A stretch of 19,254 bases of DNA from Microbacteriaceae bacterium (GCA_026785785.1 JAJAZI010000018.1:1-19254); one strand, 5' to 3'; counted from the stretch's first letter, positions 10,849 to 19,096 are shown. Notes: generated by a model not told the origin, from the letters alone. A program made the numbers and translations.

Positions 10849-12069
10849 ATGACCCATCCCGGCGTGACGCGGCCGCTCGCCAGCCGCCCGCTGAACATCG
10901 TGGTCGGGGTCAGCGGGGGAATCGCGGCGTACAAGGCCGTCGGGGTCATCCGCGCGTTCGTGCTCCTCGGGCACGACGTGCACGTCGTCGCGACGGATGC
11001 CGCGCTTCGCTTCGTCGGACGCCCGACGCTTGAGGCCATTAGCCGCAACCCCGTGCACACCGACCTCTACGAGGGCGTCGCGCAGGTGAGGCATGTGGCC
11101 ATCGGCCAAGCCGCCGACCTCATCGTCATCGCCCCGGCGACGGCGCATTCGATCGCGAAGCTCGCGGCCGGGCTTGCCGACGACCTCCTGGGCACCACGA
11201 TCCTCGCGAGCAACGCCCCCGTCGTCGTCGCCCCGGCGATGCACACCGAGATGTGGGTCAATGCCGCGACGGCTGCGAACGTCGCTACCCTCCGCTCACG
11301 GGGTATCCGCATTGTCGGCCCGGGAACCGGCCAGCTGACCGGCTCGGATGCCGGGCTCGGACGCATGGTCGAACCCGGAGAGATCGTCGCGGCAGCCCTC
11401 GCCGCGCTGCGCCCACGGGACCTCAGCGGTCGGCGGGTGCTTGTCACCGCCGGCGGCACCCGCGAGGCCATCGACCCGGTGCGGTACATCGGCAACCGCT
11501 CGAGCGGCCGGCAGGGCGCCGCGATCGCCGAAGCCGCTGCCCTGCGGGGCGCCACCGTCGAGCTGATCGGTGCGAACCTCGAGGTGCCGCCGCCCCTCGG
11601 CGTGCGACTGACCGAGGTGAGCTCCGCCGCCGAGCTGGCCGCCGCCGCCGCCCTCTCCGCCGCCAGCGCCGACATCATAATCATGGCCGCCGCCGTCGCC
11701 GACTACCGCCCGGAGACCGCGGCCGAGTCGAAGATCAAGAAGGAGACGCAGGGCGACCGTCTGCGGCTCGACCTCGTCAAGAATCCCGATATCCTCGCCG
11801 GCCTCGTTTCCACGCGCCACCGGGGCCAAGTCATCGTCGGGTTCGCCGCCGAGACCGAACCGGACGACTCCGCGCTGCTCGCCCTCGGCCGGGCGAAGGT
11901 GCTCCGCAAGGGCGCCGATTATCTCGTCCTCAACAGGGTCGGCTGGACGGAGGGCTTCTCGGTTCCTGACAACCGGGTCCTGGTCATCGATCTGGCCGGG
12001 GATATAGTGATGGAGGCCTCCGGGAGCAAGTTGTCGGTGGCCGATCGCATACTCGACCTGCTGGCCTGA
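10849..12069 (+). CDS. coaBC: Bifunctional phosphopantothenoylcysteine decarboxylase / phosphopantothenate-cysteine ligase
   Basis: CoaBC performs two steps of coenzyme A synthesis: ligation of cysteine to 4'-phosphopantothenate (CoaB) and FMN-dependent decarboxylation (CoaC). The 406-aa product has the usual length. The CoaC half (about 14-185) has [11 protein letters not shown] (18-28), active-site H82 in VRHVAIG and PAMHTEMW (129-136). The CoaB half (about 190-406) has [22 protein letters not shown] (199-220), AAVADYRP (281-288), KIKK (295-298) and KNPD (311-314). The flap motif that carries a cysteine in E. coli reads [13 protein letters not shown] (161-173), without Cys, as in mycobacteria. 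The ATG at 10849 lies 55 nt after rpoZ with no visible Shine-Dalgarno; a GTG five codons downstream is no better supported. Confidence 0.96.
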   Translation: MTHPGVTRPLASRPLNIVVGVSGGIAAYKAVGVIRAFVLLGHDVHVVATDAALRFVGRPTLEAISRNPVHTDLYEGVAQVRHVAIGQAADLIVIAPATAHSIAKLAAGLADDLLGTTILASNAPVVVAPAMHTEMWVNAATAANVATLRSRGIRIVGPGTGQLTGSDAGLGRMVEPGEIVAAALAALRPRDLSGRRVLVTAGGTREAIDPVRYIGNRSSGRQGAAIAEAAALRGATVELIGANLEVPPPLGVRLTEVSSAAELAAAAALSAASADIIIMAAAVADYRPETAAESKIKKETQGDRLRLDLVKNPDILAGLVSTRHRGQVIVGFAAETEPDDSALLALGRAKVLRKGADYLVLNRVGWTEGFSVPDNRVLVIDLAGDIVMEASGSKLSVADRILDLLA

Positions 12070-12093
12070 CCGCACCTGGTTGTCCAGCGGCCC

Positions 12094-12107
12094 GACCCGC
12101 TCGGGTC
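12094..12107 (+). terminator. Possible hairpin between coaBC and metK
   Basis: GACCC (12094-12098) pairs with GGGTC (12103-12107) across the tetraloop GCTC, 24 nt after the coaBC stop. There is no T-tract, so it is a weak candidate for a terminator. The rest of the 112-nt gap (12070-12181) holds the metK ribosome binding site but no promoter or riboswitch that I can recognise. Confidence 0.22.
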
Positions 12108-12181
12108 TGCGCCCCCGATTCCCACGGCACCGCCGACGGAGTGGATACGTCCGCCCGTCAACTTCCAGCTACGAGGCACAC

Positions 12182-13384
12182 ATGAGTACGTCACCGTCCG
12201 GCCTGCGCCAGTTCAGCTCCGAATCCGTCACCGAGGGACACCCCGACAAAATCTGCGACCAGATCTCCGACGCCATCCTCGATGCGCTGCTCGCCGAGGA
12301 CCCGCGCAGCCGGGTCGCGGTGGAGACCCTCGTCACCACGGGCCTCGTCCACGTCGCCGGGGAGGTCACGACCACCGGCTACGTCGATATCCCCACCCTC
12401 GTGCGCGACACGATCACCGCGATCGGCTACACCTCCTCCGAGGTGAGCTTCGACGGCAGCAACTGCGGCGTGACGGTCTCGATCGGGTCGCAGTCGCCGG
12501 AGATCGCCCAGGGCGTCGATAGGGCCCTCGAGGCCCGCAGCGGCGACAACGACCTTCTCAACGCGCAGGGCGCCGGCGACCAGGGCATCATGTTCGGGTT
12601 CGCCACCCGCGAGACCCCCGAGTTCATGCCGCTGCCGATCTGGCTCGCCCACCGCCTCGCCGAGCGGCTCGCCGCCGTGCGCAAGGAGGGACTCGTCGAC
12701 TACCTCCGCCCCGACGGCAAGACCCAGGTGACGATCGGCTACGACGGTCTCGTGCCGCGCACGGTCGAGACCGTCGTCATCTCGGCCCAGCATGCCCCGA
12801 GCGTGTCGGACGCGACCCTCACCCGCGAGATCGAAGAACTGGTGATCAGGCCCGTGCTCGAGCGCGCCGGCCTCGACTTCGCGTCGGCAGTCATGCTCAT
12901 CAACCCGACCGGCCGGTTCGAGATCGGCGGCCCGAAGGGCGACGCCGGGCTCACCGGGCGCAAGATCATCGTCGACACCTACGGCGGCGCCAGCCGGCAC
13001 GGCGGCGGTGCGTTCAGCGGCAAGGACCCGTCGAAGGTCGACCGTTCCGCCGCCTACGCGATGCGGTGGGTCGCCAAGAACGCGGTCGCGGCTGGTCTCG
13101 CCGACCGGCTCGAGGTGCAGGTCGCCTATGCGATCGGCAGAGCGGCACCGGTGAGCCTGTACGTGGAGAGCTTCGGCACCGGCCACGTCGACGACTCCGC
13201 GATCGGCCGCGCCATCCGCGACGTGTTCGACCTGCGTCCCGCGGCAATCATCCGCGATCTCGACCTGCTTCGCCCGATCTACTCGGCCACCTCGACCTAC
13301 GGCCACTTCGGCCGCGAGCTTCCCGACTTCACCTGGGAGAAGCTCGACCGGACCTCGTCGCTGCGCAGCGCCGCTGGGCTGTAA
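12182..13384 (+). CDS. metK: S-adenosylmethionine synthetase
   Basis: MetK makes S-adenosylmethionine from methionine and ATP. From ATG 12182 the product is 400 aa, the normal family length, beginning a few residues before the conserved [20 protein letters not shown]. Motifs seen are HPDK (20-23), the hexapeptide GAGDQG (130-135), the glycine-rich loop GGGAFSGKD (274-282) and the following KVDRSAAY (285-292). The frame is open upstream to about 12080, but the added 34 residues are arginine-rich and unlike any MetK N terminus, and GAGG (12173-12176) lies 5 nt before ATG 12182. The next gene starts only 2 nt after its stop, so metK and priA are probably cotranscribed. Confidence 0.97.
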   Translation: MSTSPSGLRQFSSESVTEGHPDKICDQISDAILDALLAEDPRSRVAVETLVTTGLVHVAGEVTTTGYVDIPTLVRDTITAIGYTSSEVSFDGSNCGVTVSIGSQSPEIAQGVDRALEARSGDNDLLNAQGAGDQGIMFGFATRETPEFMPLPIWLAHRLAERLAAVRKEGLVDYLRPDGKTQVTIGYDGLVPRTVETVVISAQHAPSVSDATLTREIEELVIRPVLERAGLDFASAVMLINPTGRFEIGGPKGDAGLTGRKIIVDTYGGASRHGGGAFSGKDPSKVDRSAAYAMRWVAKNAVAAGLADRLEVQVAYAIGRAAPVSLYVESFGTGHVDDSAIGRAIRDVFDLRPAAIIRDLDLLRPIYSATSTYGHFGRELPDFTWEKLDRTSSLRSAAGL

Positions 13385-13386
13385 CC

Positions 13387-15372
13387 ATGACGACCCCCGC
13401 CCCGATCGCGCGGGTGATGGTCGATTCACCGCTGCCCCAGCTCGACCGGTTGTTCGACTACGCCGTGCCCGCCGCGATGGCGGTCGATGTCGCTCGCGGG
13501 GTGCGCGTTCGCGTGCCGCTCCGGTCGGCGGGGCGCATCGCCGACGGATTCGTGATCGAGGTCGTCACCGAGATCGACTACACCGGCGTGCTCAGCGAAC
13601 TCGAGGCCGTGGTGTCGACCGCGCCCGTGCTCGCCCCGGAGGTGGTAGCGCTCGCGCGGGCCGTCGCCGACCGTGCCGCCGGTACGGCCAACGACGTGAT
13701 CAGGCTCGCGGTGCCGAAACGCCAGGTGCGAGTCGAGAAGGCCTGGCTCGCGGGCCAGGCCCAGGGTACCTCCGCTGCCGCCGAGACCGATCCGGTCACG
13801 CCGGCGGACGTCGCCGAGTACCCGGTCGACCGGCTCGCCCAGGCGATCGCCGGCAGCGAGAAGCACGCTGTCGACGCCGTGCCGCGGGTCGTCGCCCTGC
13901 CGGACGGCCGGCAGGTGGGGCACTGGGCGACGACGATGGCCGCTGCAGCGACCCACGCGCTCGCGAGCGGCGGCAGCGCGATCCTCTCGGTACCCGACTA
14001 CCGCGACCAGGAGCAGCTCGTAGCGGCGCTCGAGGCCGTGCTGCCCGCGTCCCGCATCGTGCACCTCGACGCCCGGCAGTCCAATCCCGACCGGTACCGG
14101 GCCCACCTCGAATGCCTGGGGAACACCCCGCTTGCGATTGTCGGCAACCGCTCGGTCGTCTACGCGCCGGCCGCGCAGCTCGCACTCATCGCCGTGTGGG
14201 ACGACGGCGACCCGCTGCACGCCGAACCGCTCAGCCCCTACGTGCACACTAGGGACGCCGCGCTCGTGCGCCAGCAGCAACAGGGCTGCTCGCTCTTCTT
14301 CCTCGGCCACTCCCGCAGCACCGAGGTCGAGCGGCTCGTCGAGATCGGCTACCTCGGAACCTTCGGGCCCGCCCGCAACTACTCCCCGAAGGTCGTCCCC
14401 ACCGCCCAGCAGGCCTCGCAAGACCGGTACGCGGCGATCGCCCGCATCCCCTCGACGGCCTGGCGGGAGGCGAAGACGGCGCTGGAGACCGGCCCGGTGC
14501 TCGTTCAGGTCGCGCGCCCCGGCTTCGCGCCGCGCCTCGCCTGCGATTCCTGCGGTCAGTCGGCCAGATGCCGGCACTGCGACGGGCCGCTCGGCACGAA
14601 GACGTCGAGCTCGGTGCCCGCGTGCACGTGGTGCGGCAAGCCCGCCGCAGTCTGGACCTGCGGCAACTGCGGCGGCACCAGACTGCGCCAGGTCGGGCAG
14701 GGCACGGTGCGCACCGCGGAGGACCTCGGGCGCGCGTTCCCCGGGGTGCGGGTGATCATCGCGGACGGCGACCGGCCGCTGCTGCACGTCGACGCCGCGC
14801 CGGCCCTCGTCGTCGCCACCAGGGGAGCGGAGCCACTCGCCGCGGGCGGCTACCACGCGGTGCTGCTCCTCGACGGGGAGCGGATGCTGGCCAGGGAGAG
14901 CCTGCGCGTCGGCGAGGACTGCCTGCGCTGGTGGGCCAACGCCGCCGCACTCGCGAAACCGGGCGCTCCGGTCGTACTCGTCGGGGTCGGCGGTGCCCTC
15001 GCCACGGCGCTGGCGACCTGGCGGCCGCAATCCTACGCCGCCGCGGAGCTCGTCGACCGGCGACGGCTGAGGTTCCCTCCGGCGATCAGGGTCGCGACCG
15101 TCACGGGCACCGCCGACACGGTCGAAAAGGCGCTCGCGAGTATCGCCGGACTCGCCGGCGCCGACGTTCTCGGTCCCCTCGACACCGACGGCGGCGTGCG
15201 CGCGATCGTGCGATTCGACTACTCTCAGGGCGTTGCCGTCGCCGCGGCGCTGCGAGCGGAGATCATCCGGGCGGCAACAGCCCGGCGTCAGCGCGTTCCC
15301 GGCAAGAGCATCCCCCTCGCGCTGCCTACACTGAAAGTGCGGTTCGACGACATCGAGCCGTTCATCGAGTAA
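13387..15372 (+). CDS. priA: PriA-like primosomal protein, helicase motifs absent
   Basis: PriA recognises stalled forks and restarts replication. This 661-aa protein has the N-terminal 3'-DNA-binding region (VMVDSPLPQLDRLFDYAVP, 10-28), the split zinc-binding cluster with eight cysteines (C386, C389, C395, C398, C413, C416, C425, C428) followed by GQGTVRTAEDL (438-447), and a conserved C-terminal region. No Walker A (GxxxxGKT) exists where the first helicase motif should be (about 150-200), and the DExH box is replaced by VWDDGDP (270-276). This matches the degenerate actinobacterial PriA group, thought to lack helicase activity. The ATG at 13387 is 2 nt after metK with no clear Shine-Dalgarno, pointing to coupling. 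Loss of ATPase function is inferred from missing motifs. Confidence 0.93.
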   Translation: MTTPAPIARVMVDSPLPQLDRLFDYAVPAAMAVDVARGVRVRVPLRSAGRIADGFVIEVVTEIDYTGVLSELEAVVSTAPVLAPEVVALARAVADRAAGTANDVIRLAVPKRQVRVEKAWLAGQAQGTSAAAETDPVTPADVAEYPVDRLAQAIAGSEKHAVDAVPRVVALPDGRQVGHWATTMAAAATHALASGGSAILSVPDYRDQEQLVAALEAVLPASRIVHLDARQSNPDRYRAHLECLGNTPLAIVGNRSVVYAPAAQLALIAVWDDGDPLHAEPLSPYVHTRDAALVRQQQQGCSLFFLGHSRSTEVERLVEIGYLGTFGPARNYSPKVVPTAQQASQDRYAAIARIPSTAWREAKTALETGPVLVQVARPGFAPRLACDSCGQSARCRHCDGPLGTKTSSSVPACTWCGKPAAVWTCGNCGGTRLRQVGQGTVRTAEDLGRAFPGVRVIIADGDRPLLHVDAAPALVVATRGAEPLAAGGYHAVLLLDGERMLARESLRVGEDCLRWWANAAALAKPGAPVVLVGVGGALATALATWRPQSYAAAELVDRRRLRFPPAIRVATVTGTADTVEKALASIAGLAGADVLGPLDTDGGVRAIVRFDYSQGVAVAAALRAEIIRAATARRQRVPGKSIPLALPTLKVRFDDIEPFIE

Positions 15373-15380
15373 AGAGCCAC

Positions 15381-16325
15381 GTGACCCACCTCAGAATCGT
15401 CTTCGCCGGCAGCCCCTCCGCCGCCGTCCCCAGCCTCCGGGCGATCGCCGCATCCGACCACGACATCGCGGCGGTGCTCACCCGGCTCGACTCGCCCAAG
15501 GGCCGCACACGCGTGCCCACCCCGACCGCCGTCGGGGCCGCGGCTGCCGAGCTCCGCCTCCCGACCATCACGTCGAACCGGCCGGGGGACGAGGTGACCG
15601 GGCAGATCAGCTCCCTCGCCGCGGACCTCGGCGTCATCGTGGCCTACGGCGCGATCCTGCGCGAACCACTCCTCTCGGCCCCGCGGCTCGGTTGGATCAA
15701 CCTGCATTTCTCGCTCCTGCCGCGCTGGCGCGGCGCCGCACCGGTGCAGCGGGCGATCGTCGCCGGCGACCAGCTCACCGGCGCGAGCGTGTTCCAGCTC
15801 GTGCCGGCACTCGACGCGGGCGACGTCTACGGCCAGTTCACCCAGCCGATCGGCGGCAACGAGACCGCGGGGAACCTGCTCGACTCCCTCGCCGCCGGCG
15901 GCGCCGAGCTGCTCGTGCGCGTCATCGATGCGATCGCCGACGGCAGCGCGCGGGGCGAACCCCAGGTCGGCGACGTGACGCTCGCCCCGAAGCTCACCCT
16001 CGAGGACGGCCGCATCGACTGGACCGCCCACGCGAGCACCGTGCACGACCTCATCCGCGGCGTGACACCGGAACCGGGCGCGTTCACCACGCTCGACGGC
16101 GCCAGGCTCAAGGTGCTCGACGCGGCGACCGCCCCCGGCGGCCAGCGGCTGGCCCCCGGTCGTCTCGCTCCCGGTCGTCTCGCCCTCGACGGACGCCGCC
16201 TCCTCGCCGGCACCGCAAGCGACCCGATCGAACTCGTCACGGTGCAGCCGGCTGGCAAGAACGCCATGGCCGCCGCCGACTGGTGGCGCGGCAGGCCCGC
16301 CGATGCGGGGATGATTGTCGAATGA
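15381..16325 (+). CDS. fmt: Methionyl-tRNA formyltransferase
   Basis: Fmt formylates initiator Met-tRNA using 10-formyl-tetrahydrofolate. The 314-aa product has the usual length. The N-terminal Rossmann domain begins LRIVFAGSPSAAVPSL (4-19); catalytic residues N107, H109 and D145 are visible in WINLHFSLLPRWRGAAPVQRA and DAGD. The C-terminal OB-fold domain starts around residue 205 (APKLTLEDGRIDW) and includes a short LAPGR duplication (257-266). GTG 15381 is chosen because it gives the family-typical start eight bases after the priA stop; the upstream AAAGAG is a weak ribosome binding site. The stop overlaps the rsmB ATG by 4 nt (ATGA). Confidence 0.97.
   Translation: MTHLRIVFAGSPSAAVPSLRAIAASDHDIAAVLTRLDSPKGRTRVPTPTAVGAAAAELRLPTITSNRPGDEVTGQISSLAADLGVIVAYGAILREPLLSAPRLGWINLHFSLLPRWRGAAPVQRAIVAGDQLTGASVFQLVPALDAGDVYGQFTQPIGGNETAGNLLDSLAAGGAELLVRVIDAIADGSARGEPQVGDVTLAPKLTLEDGRIDWTAHASTVHDLIRGVTPEPGAFTTLDGARLKVLDAATAPGGQRLAPGRLAPGRLALDGRRLLAGTASDPIELVTVQPAGKNAMAAADWWRGRPADAGMIVE
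16149..16178 (+). repeat. 15-bp tandem duplication in fmt
   Basis: Two 15-bp units (16149-16163 and 16164-16178), differing at only a few bases, encode LAPGR twice in succession within the C-terminal domain of Fmt. The frame is preserved and the sequence lies in a probable surface loop. Confidence 0.75.
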
Positions 16326-17824
16326 CCAGTGACGCCAGGCCACCCCGCCACGAGAAGCGGCGCCCGCCGCAGCGCGAACCCCAGGCCCCGCAGCCGGCCA
16401 ACGCCCAGCGACAGGCCAACTCCCAGCGCCCCGCCCAGGCCCAGCGCGTACAGCCGGCCCGGCGCGTCGCGTTCGACGTGATCCGCGCGGTGAGCGAATC
16501 CGACGCCTACGCGAACCTGCTGCTTCCCACCCGGCTCGAGCGGGCCGGCCTGAGCGGGGCGGATGCCGCTCTCGCGACCGAGCTCACCTACGGCACCCTG
16601 CGGATGCAGGGCTACTACGACGCCGTCATCCGGATCGCAGCCGGACGCGAGACCGACCGAATCGACGCACCCATCCTCGACGTGCTGCGCCTCGCGACCC
16701 ACCAGCTGCTCTCGATGCGCACCGCGCACCACGCCGTCGTCGACGAGGCCGTGTCGCTTGCGCGCGAGGTCGGCTCCCAGTCGGCCACCGGCTTCGTCAA
16801 TGGCGTGCTCCGCACGATCACCCGTACCGAGCCGGCGGACTGGCACGAGCGGGTCATGGCCCAGCCGCGGTCCGACGACGAGCGTCTCGCAATCGAGTAC
16901 TCGCACCCGGTGTGGATCGTGCGCGCGTTTCGCCGGGCGCTGGCCGCCGAGGGGCGCGAGATCGAACTCGAGGACCTCCTCGACGCCGACAACCTCGCGC
17001 CGCGGGTGAGTCTCGTCGCCCTGCCGGGCCTGTCGAGCACCGACGACCTGCCCCGGTCGCGCGCCGCGCGCTTCTCGCCGCTCGGCGTCGTGAGCGAGGG
17101 CGGCGATCCGGCCCGATGGCCCGTCGTGCAGACCGGCCACGCCCGCGTGCAGGACGAGGGCTCCCAACTGGCCGCCCTCGCCCTCAGCCGGGCGCGCCCG
17201 GCCGTCGCCGGCGAACGCTGGCTCGACATGTGCGCCGGTCCCGGAGGCAAGGCCGCGCTGCTCGCCGCCGAGGCCGCCTCCGCTGGCGTCACCCTCGTTG
17301 CCAACGACATCCTCCCCGTTCGCGCCGAACTGGTCCGCTCGGCACTCGCTGCCATCCCGAACCCGCCGCAGGTGCTCGTGCAGGACGGCACGACTATCGG
17401 CCAGACCCTCCCCGAGCAATTCGACCGCATCCTCATCGACGCGCCCTGCACGGGCCTCGGCGCACTCCGCCGCCGCCCGGAGGCGCGCTGGCGCAAGCAG
17501 CCGAAGGACGTCGCCGAGCTGCAGAAGCTGCAGGCCAGGCTGCTCGAATCCGGGATCGGCGCGCTCAAGCCCGGCGGCATCCTTGCCTACGTCACCTGCT
17601 CGCCGCACCTCGCGGAGACCACCGGCGTCGTCGAGGGCGTTCTGAAGCGCCAGGGCGGCCGCATCGAGCGGCTCGACACCGCGGCGGTACTCGCCGGCGT
17701 GACGGTGGAACCGCTCGAGCTCGGCGACCAGGGCGAGCGGGTGTCCGGGCACGTGCAGCTGTGGCCGCACCGGCACGGCACCGACGCGATGTTCATCTGC
17801 CTGCTGCGGAAGGTCCAGGACTAG
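16322..17824 (+). CDS. rsmB: 16S rRNA (cytosine-967-C5)-methyltransferase RsmB/Sun family
   Basis: RsmB methylates C967 of 16S rRNA using S-adenosylmethionine. The 500-aa protein has a polar Pro/Gln/Arg/Ala-rich leader (1-46) with no predicted fold, a NusB-like RNA-binding domain (about 47-165), and a SAM-dependent methyltransferase domain (about 270-498). Visible motifs are QDEGSQ (277-282), DMCAGPGGK (302-310), the motif IV cysteine C376 in DAPCTGLG and the catalytic C426 in VTCSP. The length is longer than E. coli RsmB because of the leader. ATG 16322 overlaps fmt by 4 nt, and the fmt-rsmB pair is widespread. The enzyme class is certain; the exact target base is inferred from family. Confidence 0.94.
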   Translation: MTSDARPPRHEKRRPPQREPQAPQPANAQRQANSQRPAQAQRVQPARRVAFDVIRAVSESDAYANLLLPTRLERAGLSGADAALATELTYGTLRMQGYYDAVIRIAAGRETDRIDAPILDVLRLATHQLLSMRTAHHAVVDEAVSLAREVGSQSATGFVNGVLRTITRTEPADWHERVMAQPRSDDERLAIEYSHPVWIVRAFRRALAAEGREIELEDLLDADNLAPRVSLVALPGLSSTDDLPRSRAARFSPLGVVSEGGDPARWPVVQTGHARVQDEGSQLAALALSRARPAVAGERWLDMCAGPGGKAALLAAEAASAGVTLVANDILPVRAELVRSALAAIPNPPQVLVQDGTTIGQTLPEQFDRILIDAPCTGLGALRRRPEARWRKQPKDVAELQKLQARLLESGIGALKPGGILAYVTCSPHLAETTGVVEGVLKRQGGRIERLDTAAVLAGVTVEPLELGDQGERVSGHVQLWPHRHGTDAMFICLLRKVQD

Positions 17825-17838
17825 GGTCGCAGGCCCAA

Positions 17839-17844
17839 TAGGCT
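17839..17844 (+). promoter_or_regulatory. Probable -10 element of a leaderless rpe transcript
   Basis: TAGGCT fits TAnnnT and ends 6 nt before the ATG at 17851, so transcription would begin at or beside the A of the start codon. There is no Shine-Dalgarno sequence in the 26-nt gap after rsmB. This spacing is the standard actinobacterial signature of a leaderless mRNA. No clear -35 box is visible. The same hexamer occurs before the pyr operon (775-780). Confidence 0.6.
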
Positions 17845-17850
17845 CGCCCC

Positions 17851-18513
17851 ATGGACATGCGCCTGAATCCCAGCATCCTCGCGGCCGACTTCGTGAACCT
17901 CGAACGCGACCTCGCCCGCATCTCGAGCGCGGACTTCGCGCACGTCGACATCATGGACAACCACTTCGTGCCGAACCTCACCTTCGGACTCGGCATGGTC
18001 GAGCGGCTGCAGCAGGTGTCGCCGATCCCGCTCGACGTGCACCTCATGATCGAGGACCCCGACCGCTGGGCGCCGGGCTACGCCGAGGTCGGGGCCGCGT
18101 CGGTCACCTTCCACGCCGAGGCCGCCACGGATGCCGTCGCCCTCGCGCGCCGGCTGCGCGACATCGGCGCGAGGGCGGGCATCGCCCTCAAGCCGGGCAC
18201 CCCGGTCGAGCCCTACCTCGAACTGCTCCACGAGTTCGACCAGGTGCTCGTGATGACCGTCGAGCCGGGATTCGGCGGGCAGTCGTTCATCGAGGAGACC
18301 ATGCCGAAGATCGAGCGTCTCCGTTCCGCGATCCGGCACTCCCGGCACGACATCTGGCTGCAGGTCGACGGCGGCATCAACGAGGAGACGATCCTCACGG
18401 CGGCACAGGCCGGAGCCGACACCTTCGTCGCCGGGTCCTCGGTTTTCGGGGCGGAGCACCCCGCCGACCAGATTGCCGCGCTGCGCGCCGCGGCCGCGTC
18501 GCACCGGCACTGA
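17851..18513 (+). CDS. rpe: Ribulose-phosphate 3-epimerase
   Basis: Rpe interconverts ribulose 5-phosphate and xylulose 5-phosphate in the pentose phosphate pathway. The 220-aa product has the normal TIM-barrel length. It starts with LNPSILAADF (5-14); metal ligands and catalytic acids are visible as H31 and D33 in HVDIMDNHFVPN, H64 in DVHLMI and D173 in QVDGGI; EPGFGGQSF (138-146) is the conserved loop. ATG 17851 is taken as start because a -10 element lies exactly 6 nt upstream; the alternative ATG at 17857 would remove two residues. It follows rsmB by 26 nt but probably has its own promoter. In many actinobacteria rpe follows rsmB, as here. Confidence 0.97.
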   Translation: MDMRLNPSILAADFVNLERDLARISSADFAHVDIMDNHFVPNLTFGLGMVERLQQVSPIPLDVHLMIEDPDRWAPGYAEVGAASVTFHAEAATDAVALARRLRDIGARAGIALKPGTPVEPYLELLHEFDQVLVMTVEPGFGGQSFIEETMPKIERLRSAIRHSRHDIWLQVDGGINEETILTAAQAGADTFVAGSSVFGAEHPADQIAALRAAAASHRH

Positions 18514-18575
18514 GCGCGCGCGGCCGAAGTCGCAGCGTCACCGGCATCCGCCCCGCGCGTTGCAGAGGAGATTCC

Positions 18576-18617
18576 GTGACACGCCGCGTGGCGGTGGCTC
18601 GAAACACGGCGTGTCGC
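18576..18617 (+). promoter_or_regulatory. Strong inverted repeat between rpe and the FKBP gene
   Basis: GACACGCCG (18578-18586) is the perfect reverse complement of CGGCGTGTC (18607-18615), a 9-bp stem around a 20-nt loop; G18576-C18617 and a G-U pair can extend it. It could be an operator for a dimeric repressor, or an RNA hairpin that covers the GTG of the small ORF below. No T-tract follows, so a simple intrinsic terminator for rpe is less likely. The remainder of the 208-nt spacer (18514-18721) shows no other clear element. Confidence 0.5.
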
Positions 18618-18725
18618 CCGGATTTCCTGCGTTGCACCCACGCCAGTCGAGCGGGCGACGGGGCGGCTACCCGACAGGCGCGACCGATGAGCGACACCGA
18701 CCCGTCTGGTTGGATGGATACATGA
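18576..18725 (+). CDS. Possible 49-aa small ORF coupled to the FKBP gene
   Basis: A GTG at 18576 is preceded by GAGGAG (18565-18570) with 5-nt spacing, a better ribosome binding site than that of the FKBP gene itself. The frame runs 49 codons and ends in TGA at 18723-18725, overlapping the FKBP ATG by 4 nt (ATGA). The peptide is basic and arginine-rich with two cysteines (C13, C20) and ends SDTDPSGWMDT; I recognise no family. Against it being a real protein, third-position GC is clearly lower than in neighbouring genes and the codons CGA, TGT and ACA are unusual here. It could be a leader ORF whose translation drives FKBP expression, or a chance frame. Confidence 0.3.
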   Translation: MTRRVAVARNTACRPDFLRCTHASRAGDGAATRQARPMSDTDPSGWMDT

Positions 18726-19090
18726 CAGAAAAAACCAAGCCAGAAATCGAGTTCTACGAGGGCGACGAGCCCACCGAGCTCGTCATCATCGACATCGAAG
18801 AGGGAACCGGCGAGTCCGCAGCACCCGACGCAACCGTCGACGTGCACTACCTCGGCGTCGACTTCGCCTCCGGCGAGGAGTTCGACTCCTCGTGGAGCCG
18901 CGGCCAGTCCATCAACTTCCCGCTCGGCCAGCTCATCTCCGGCTGGCAGCAGGGGATCCCCGGCATGAAGGTCGGCGGGCGCCGCCAGCTCATCGTGCCG
19001 CCCGCGCTCGCGTACGGTCCCGCCGGCAGCGGCCACCAGCTCAGCGGACGCACCCTGATCTTCGTGATCGACCTGCTCGGCACCCGCTGA
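18722..19090 (+). CDS. FKBP-type peptidyl-prolyl cis-trans isomerase
   Basis: A single-domain FKBP of 122 aa that would catalyse proline isomerisation in the cytoplasm; no signal peptide is present. Typical FKBP positions are present: VDVHYLG (39-45), EFDSSWSRG (53-61), the ISGWQQGIPGMKVGGRRQLIVPP core (72-94), YGPAGSG (98-104) and the last strand LIFVIDLLG (112-120). The acidic N terminus (EFYEGDEPTEL) is common in actinobacterial members. The start at ATG 18722 is chosen for family fit; the upstream GGATGG is at best a weak Shine-Dalgarno, and translation may be coupled to the small ORF that ends at this ATG. Physiological substrates are unknown. Confidence 0.95.
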   Translation: MTEKTKPEIEFYEGDEPTELVIIDIEEGTGESAAPDATVDVHYLGVDFASGEEFDSSWSRGQSINFPLGQLISGWQQGIPGMKVGGRRQLIVPPALAYGPAGSGHQLSGRTLIFVIDLLGTR

Positions 19091-19096
19091 CCCGCG

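Noticed and set aside
12080..12181. Longer metK start 34 codons upstream
   Set aside because: The added residues are arginine/serine-rich and unlike MetK proteins, and the GAGG ribosome binding site is placed for ATG 12182.
12070..12181. SAM riboswitch upstream of metK
   Set aside because: The gap is only 112 nt, contains just one short hairpin and none of the conserved cores of SAM riboswitches that I know.
13426..15030. Antisense open frame of about 530 codons over priA
   Set aside because: It is a shadow frame with biased composition and no domain; priA has a clear zinc cluster and conserved ends.
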